Assembly: GCA_945901965.1 (NCBI GenBank)
Contig: CAMDMN010000029.1
Coordinates: forward strand, 1-13,860
From: Legionella genomosp. 1
Lineage (GTDB): Bacteria > Pseudomonadota > Gammaproteobacteria > Legionellales > Legionellaceae
Length of the DNA: 13,860 bases
Reading direction: 5' to 3'
Part shown: positions 12,454 through 13,860 of the stretch, one piece after another
Numbering within the stretch: position 1 is the first letter of the stretch
How the letters are laid out: each line of letters opens with the position of its first letter
Notes under the pieces: generated by a model
Seen by the model: only the letters and a program-made list of their open reading frames with translations
Database searches by the model: none
Told to the model about the DNA's origin: nothing
Made by a program: the position numbers and the translations under genes

Positions 12454-13860
12454 ATGGCAACCTTAAGTGTATTACCATCTGGCATATTGCATGTTGTGTA
12501 TCAGACAGACAGCCAGCATGCCTCCGCACTGATAAATCAATCTGCTATTATTCAAGGATTTTCAAGTTCAACTGAAGAAGGCCTCTTCGCGTTACTAACG
12601 ACCAAAATAGAAGACAATGGCTCACTCGCTTTAAAATATTGGCGAGATTTCACTGAGTTGTACATTCAACAATTGGCGCATCAAGTCGACAATACAGATC
12701 AAAGAAGATTAGATACACCTTCAAATGAAACATTAAAGCAACGAATCTTACAAATCCCACCCATGCCAGGAAGTGAATATATAACGATTGATGTATTAAA
12801 ATCGATTTGGGCATCCTTTGACGATTGGTGTCAAATAAAAGTAGCACAGCACCCTGAAGGACTAAAAGGCTTTTTAAAAGATACTATACCATCATGGCAA
12901 CCTTTAGGCCGTGTATGCTTTCATTTGGCTGAAAATAAACAAGATAATGACTACCCATTCGCCTTTCTTGCAACGTATGCAACACAAAATTTGCACACTC
13001 AAGAGATGCAACATAAACCACTCAAACATGCTTTGCAAGAATATGCAGGCAATCAAAACAAAACCGCTTTATATCATTTATTAAAACCAATTCATGAAGC
13101 GGCTATTTTGTGCGAATGGGTGCGTGAAATTTTAGAAAGTCATGATATTTATCATCCTATGGCATGGACACCCTTAGAAGCTTATCAATTGCTGAAATCT
13201 ATACCCCAATTAGAAACAGCCGGCCTTATGGTTAAATGCCCTAATTGGTGGAAAAAACGTTCAAAACCCAAAGTACAAGTCAGTATCGGTAATCAAAAAA
13301 GCACACTTTTATCGGCTAATTCATTATTGAATTTTAATGTGACGATTGCGATGGATGGCGAAAGCCTTACGCAAGAAGAATTAAAGGCCATTTATGAATC
13401 AAAAACCGGATTAATTTTATTACGCGGGCAATACGTAGAAGTTGATGCCGAAAAACTAAAAGAAGCGCTATTGCATTGGGAAAATGTTCAAAAAAATACG
13501 AGTGATGGCTTGTCCTTCTCAGAGGGCATGCGCTTATTAGCCGGCATGAGCGCCGATTTAACAACATCAGAGAATATAGAACATCTACAAGATTGGTCTA
13601 TGGTGCAAGCGAGTGGTGCATTAGCTGAGTTACTTGAAAAAATTCGTCAACCAGAAACAATACAAAAGAAAGTGCTAGACGATGAATTAAAAGCAACATT
13701 AAGACCTTATCAAGAAACAGGCGCAAACTGGCTGTATTTTCTCACCGAACTTGGATTAGGCGCTTGTCTGGCAGATGATATGGGGCTTGGGAAAACGCTA
13801 CAAGTGATTACTTTATTGCTGCGTCAAAAGAAAAAACAACTCAATCGACCTAGTCTACTG
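12454..13860 (+). CDS. SNF2-family DEAD/DEAH-type helicase, 5' part (runs off the window end)
   Basis: 469 codons are open from the ATG at 12454 to the last base, without a stop. Residues about 255-345 (PNWWKKRSKPKVQVSIG, LLSANSLLNFNVTIAMDGESL, then LLRGQYVEVD) match the bacterial SNF2 helicase Z domain, DUF3670 (PF12419). LRPYQETGANWL (416-427) and LADDMGLGKTLQ (439-450) are the Q-like motif and Walker A of the SNF2 ATPase core; the rest, with the helicase C domain, lies outside. Such proteins are ATP-dependent DNA translocases of unclear role, often beside a SWIM zinc-finger protein, which is not seen upstream here. The ribosome site is weak (GAAAG); a TTG at 12442 is another possible start. 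The DNA is visibly richer in G+C than the genes before it, which hints at separate origin. Confidence 0.85.
   Translation, partial: MATLSVLPSGILHVVYQTDSQHASALINQSAIIQGFSSSTEEGLFALLTTKIEDNGSLALKYWRDFTELYIQQLAHQVDNTDQRRLDTPSNETLKQRILQIPPMPGSEYITIDVLKSIWASFDDWCQIKVAQHPEGLKGFLKDTIPSWQPLGRVCFHLAENKQDNDYPFAFLATYATQNLHTQEMQHKPLKHALQEYAGNQNKTALYHLLKPIHEAAILCEWVREILESHDIYHPMAWTPLEAYQLLKSIPQLETAGLMVKCPNWWKKRSKPKVQVSIGNQKSTLLSANSLLNFNVTIAMDGESLTQEELKAIYESKTGLILLRGQYVEVDAEKLKEALLHWENVQKNTSDGLSFSEGMRLLAGMSADLTTSENIEHLQDWSMVQASGALAELLEKIRQPETIQKKVLDDELKATLRPYQETGANWLYFLTELGLGACLADDMGLGKTLQVITLLLRQKKKQLNRPSLL

Noticed and set aside
12650..12847. Minus-strand frames within the helicase gene (also 13367-13567)
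   Set aside because: They are shadows of the long + strand frame, which carries DUF3670 and SNF2 motifs.

Overview
The window comes from an AT-rich gammaproteobacterium. Conserved gene pairs (yqgE-ruvX-pyrB, and ubiK-comM beside a P-II gene), a PA3496-family protein, a YkuD_2-type L,D-transpeptidase and a probable Rsm/Csr-type regulatory RNA together suggest a Legionella/Coxiella-like lineage (order Legionellales). That placement is inference from gene content and composition; there is no rRNA or other marker to fix it.

Layout. 1-674 (+) is the 3' part of an outer-membrane beta-barrel gene; its stop codon overlaps that of a convergent, large MscS-type mechanosensitive channel gene (671-2890, -). 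A divergent gene at 3037-4353 (+) encodes a nucleotide-sugar 6-dehydrogenase of the TviB/WbpO type. 4497-6383 (+) is a tight operon, yqgE-ruvX-pyrB, with overlapping reading frames. 6384-6703 is a non-coding stretch between convergent genes, filled by nested palindromes: a pair of inverted REP-like units, one of which has been split by a ~170-bp palindromic mini-element flanked by a target duplication. 6704-8517 (-) is ubiK-comM. It is divergent from a glnB-type P-II gene (8611-8949, +), which converges on fthC (8963-9535, -). 9682-10770 (+) is a two-gene unit: a PA3496-family acidic protein, then a PabC-like PLP enzyme.

10771-11241 has no protein gene but is not empty. It holds a second type of REP-like inverted repeat (10776-10857) and, at about 11110-11243, a probable small RNA with six GGA motifs. 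Three of these lie in the loops of consecutive hairpins, one of them close to the CsrA/RsmA high-affinity consensus. The RNA has an extended -10 promoter and an intrinsic terminator that it appears to share with the convergent L,D-transpeptidase gene (11242-11919, -). I regard this CsrB/RsmY/RsmZ-like RNA as the most interesting element of the window. 11920-12453 is largely non-coding, and the window ends inside a bacterial SNF2-family helicase gene (12454-13860, +) whose base composition is visibly richer in G+C than its neighbours.

Together the window is mostly housekeeping: envelope (porin-like protein, osmotic channel, sugar dehydrogenase, transpeptidase), nucleotide and folate metabolism (PyrB, FthC, PabC), nitrogen sensing (P-II), ubiquinone assembly (UbiK), and DNA processing (RuvX, ComM). 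The accessory signals are concentrated in the intergenic palindromes, the small RNA and the SNF2 gene.
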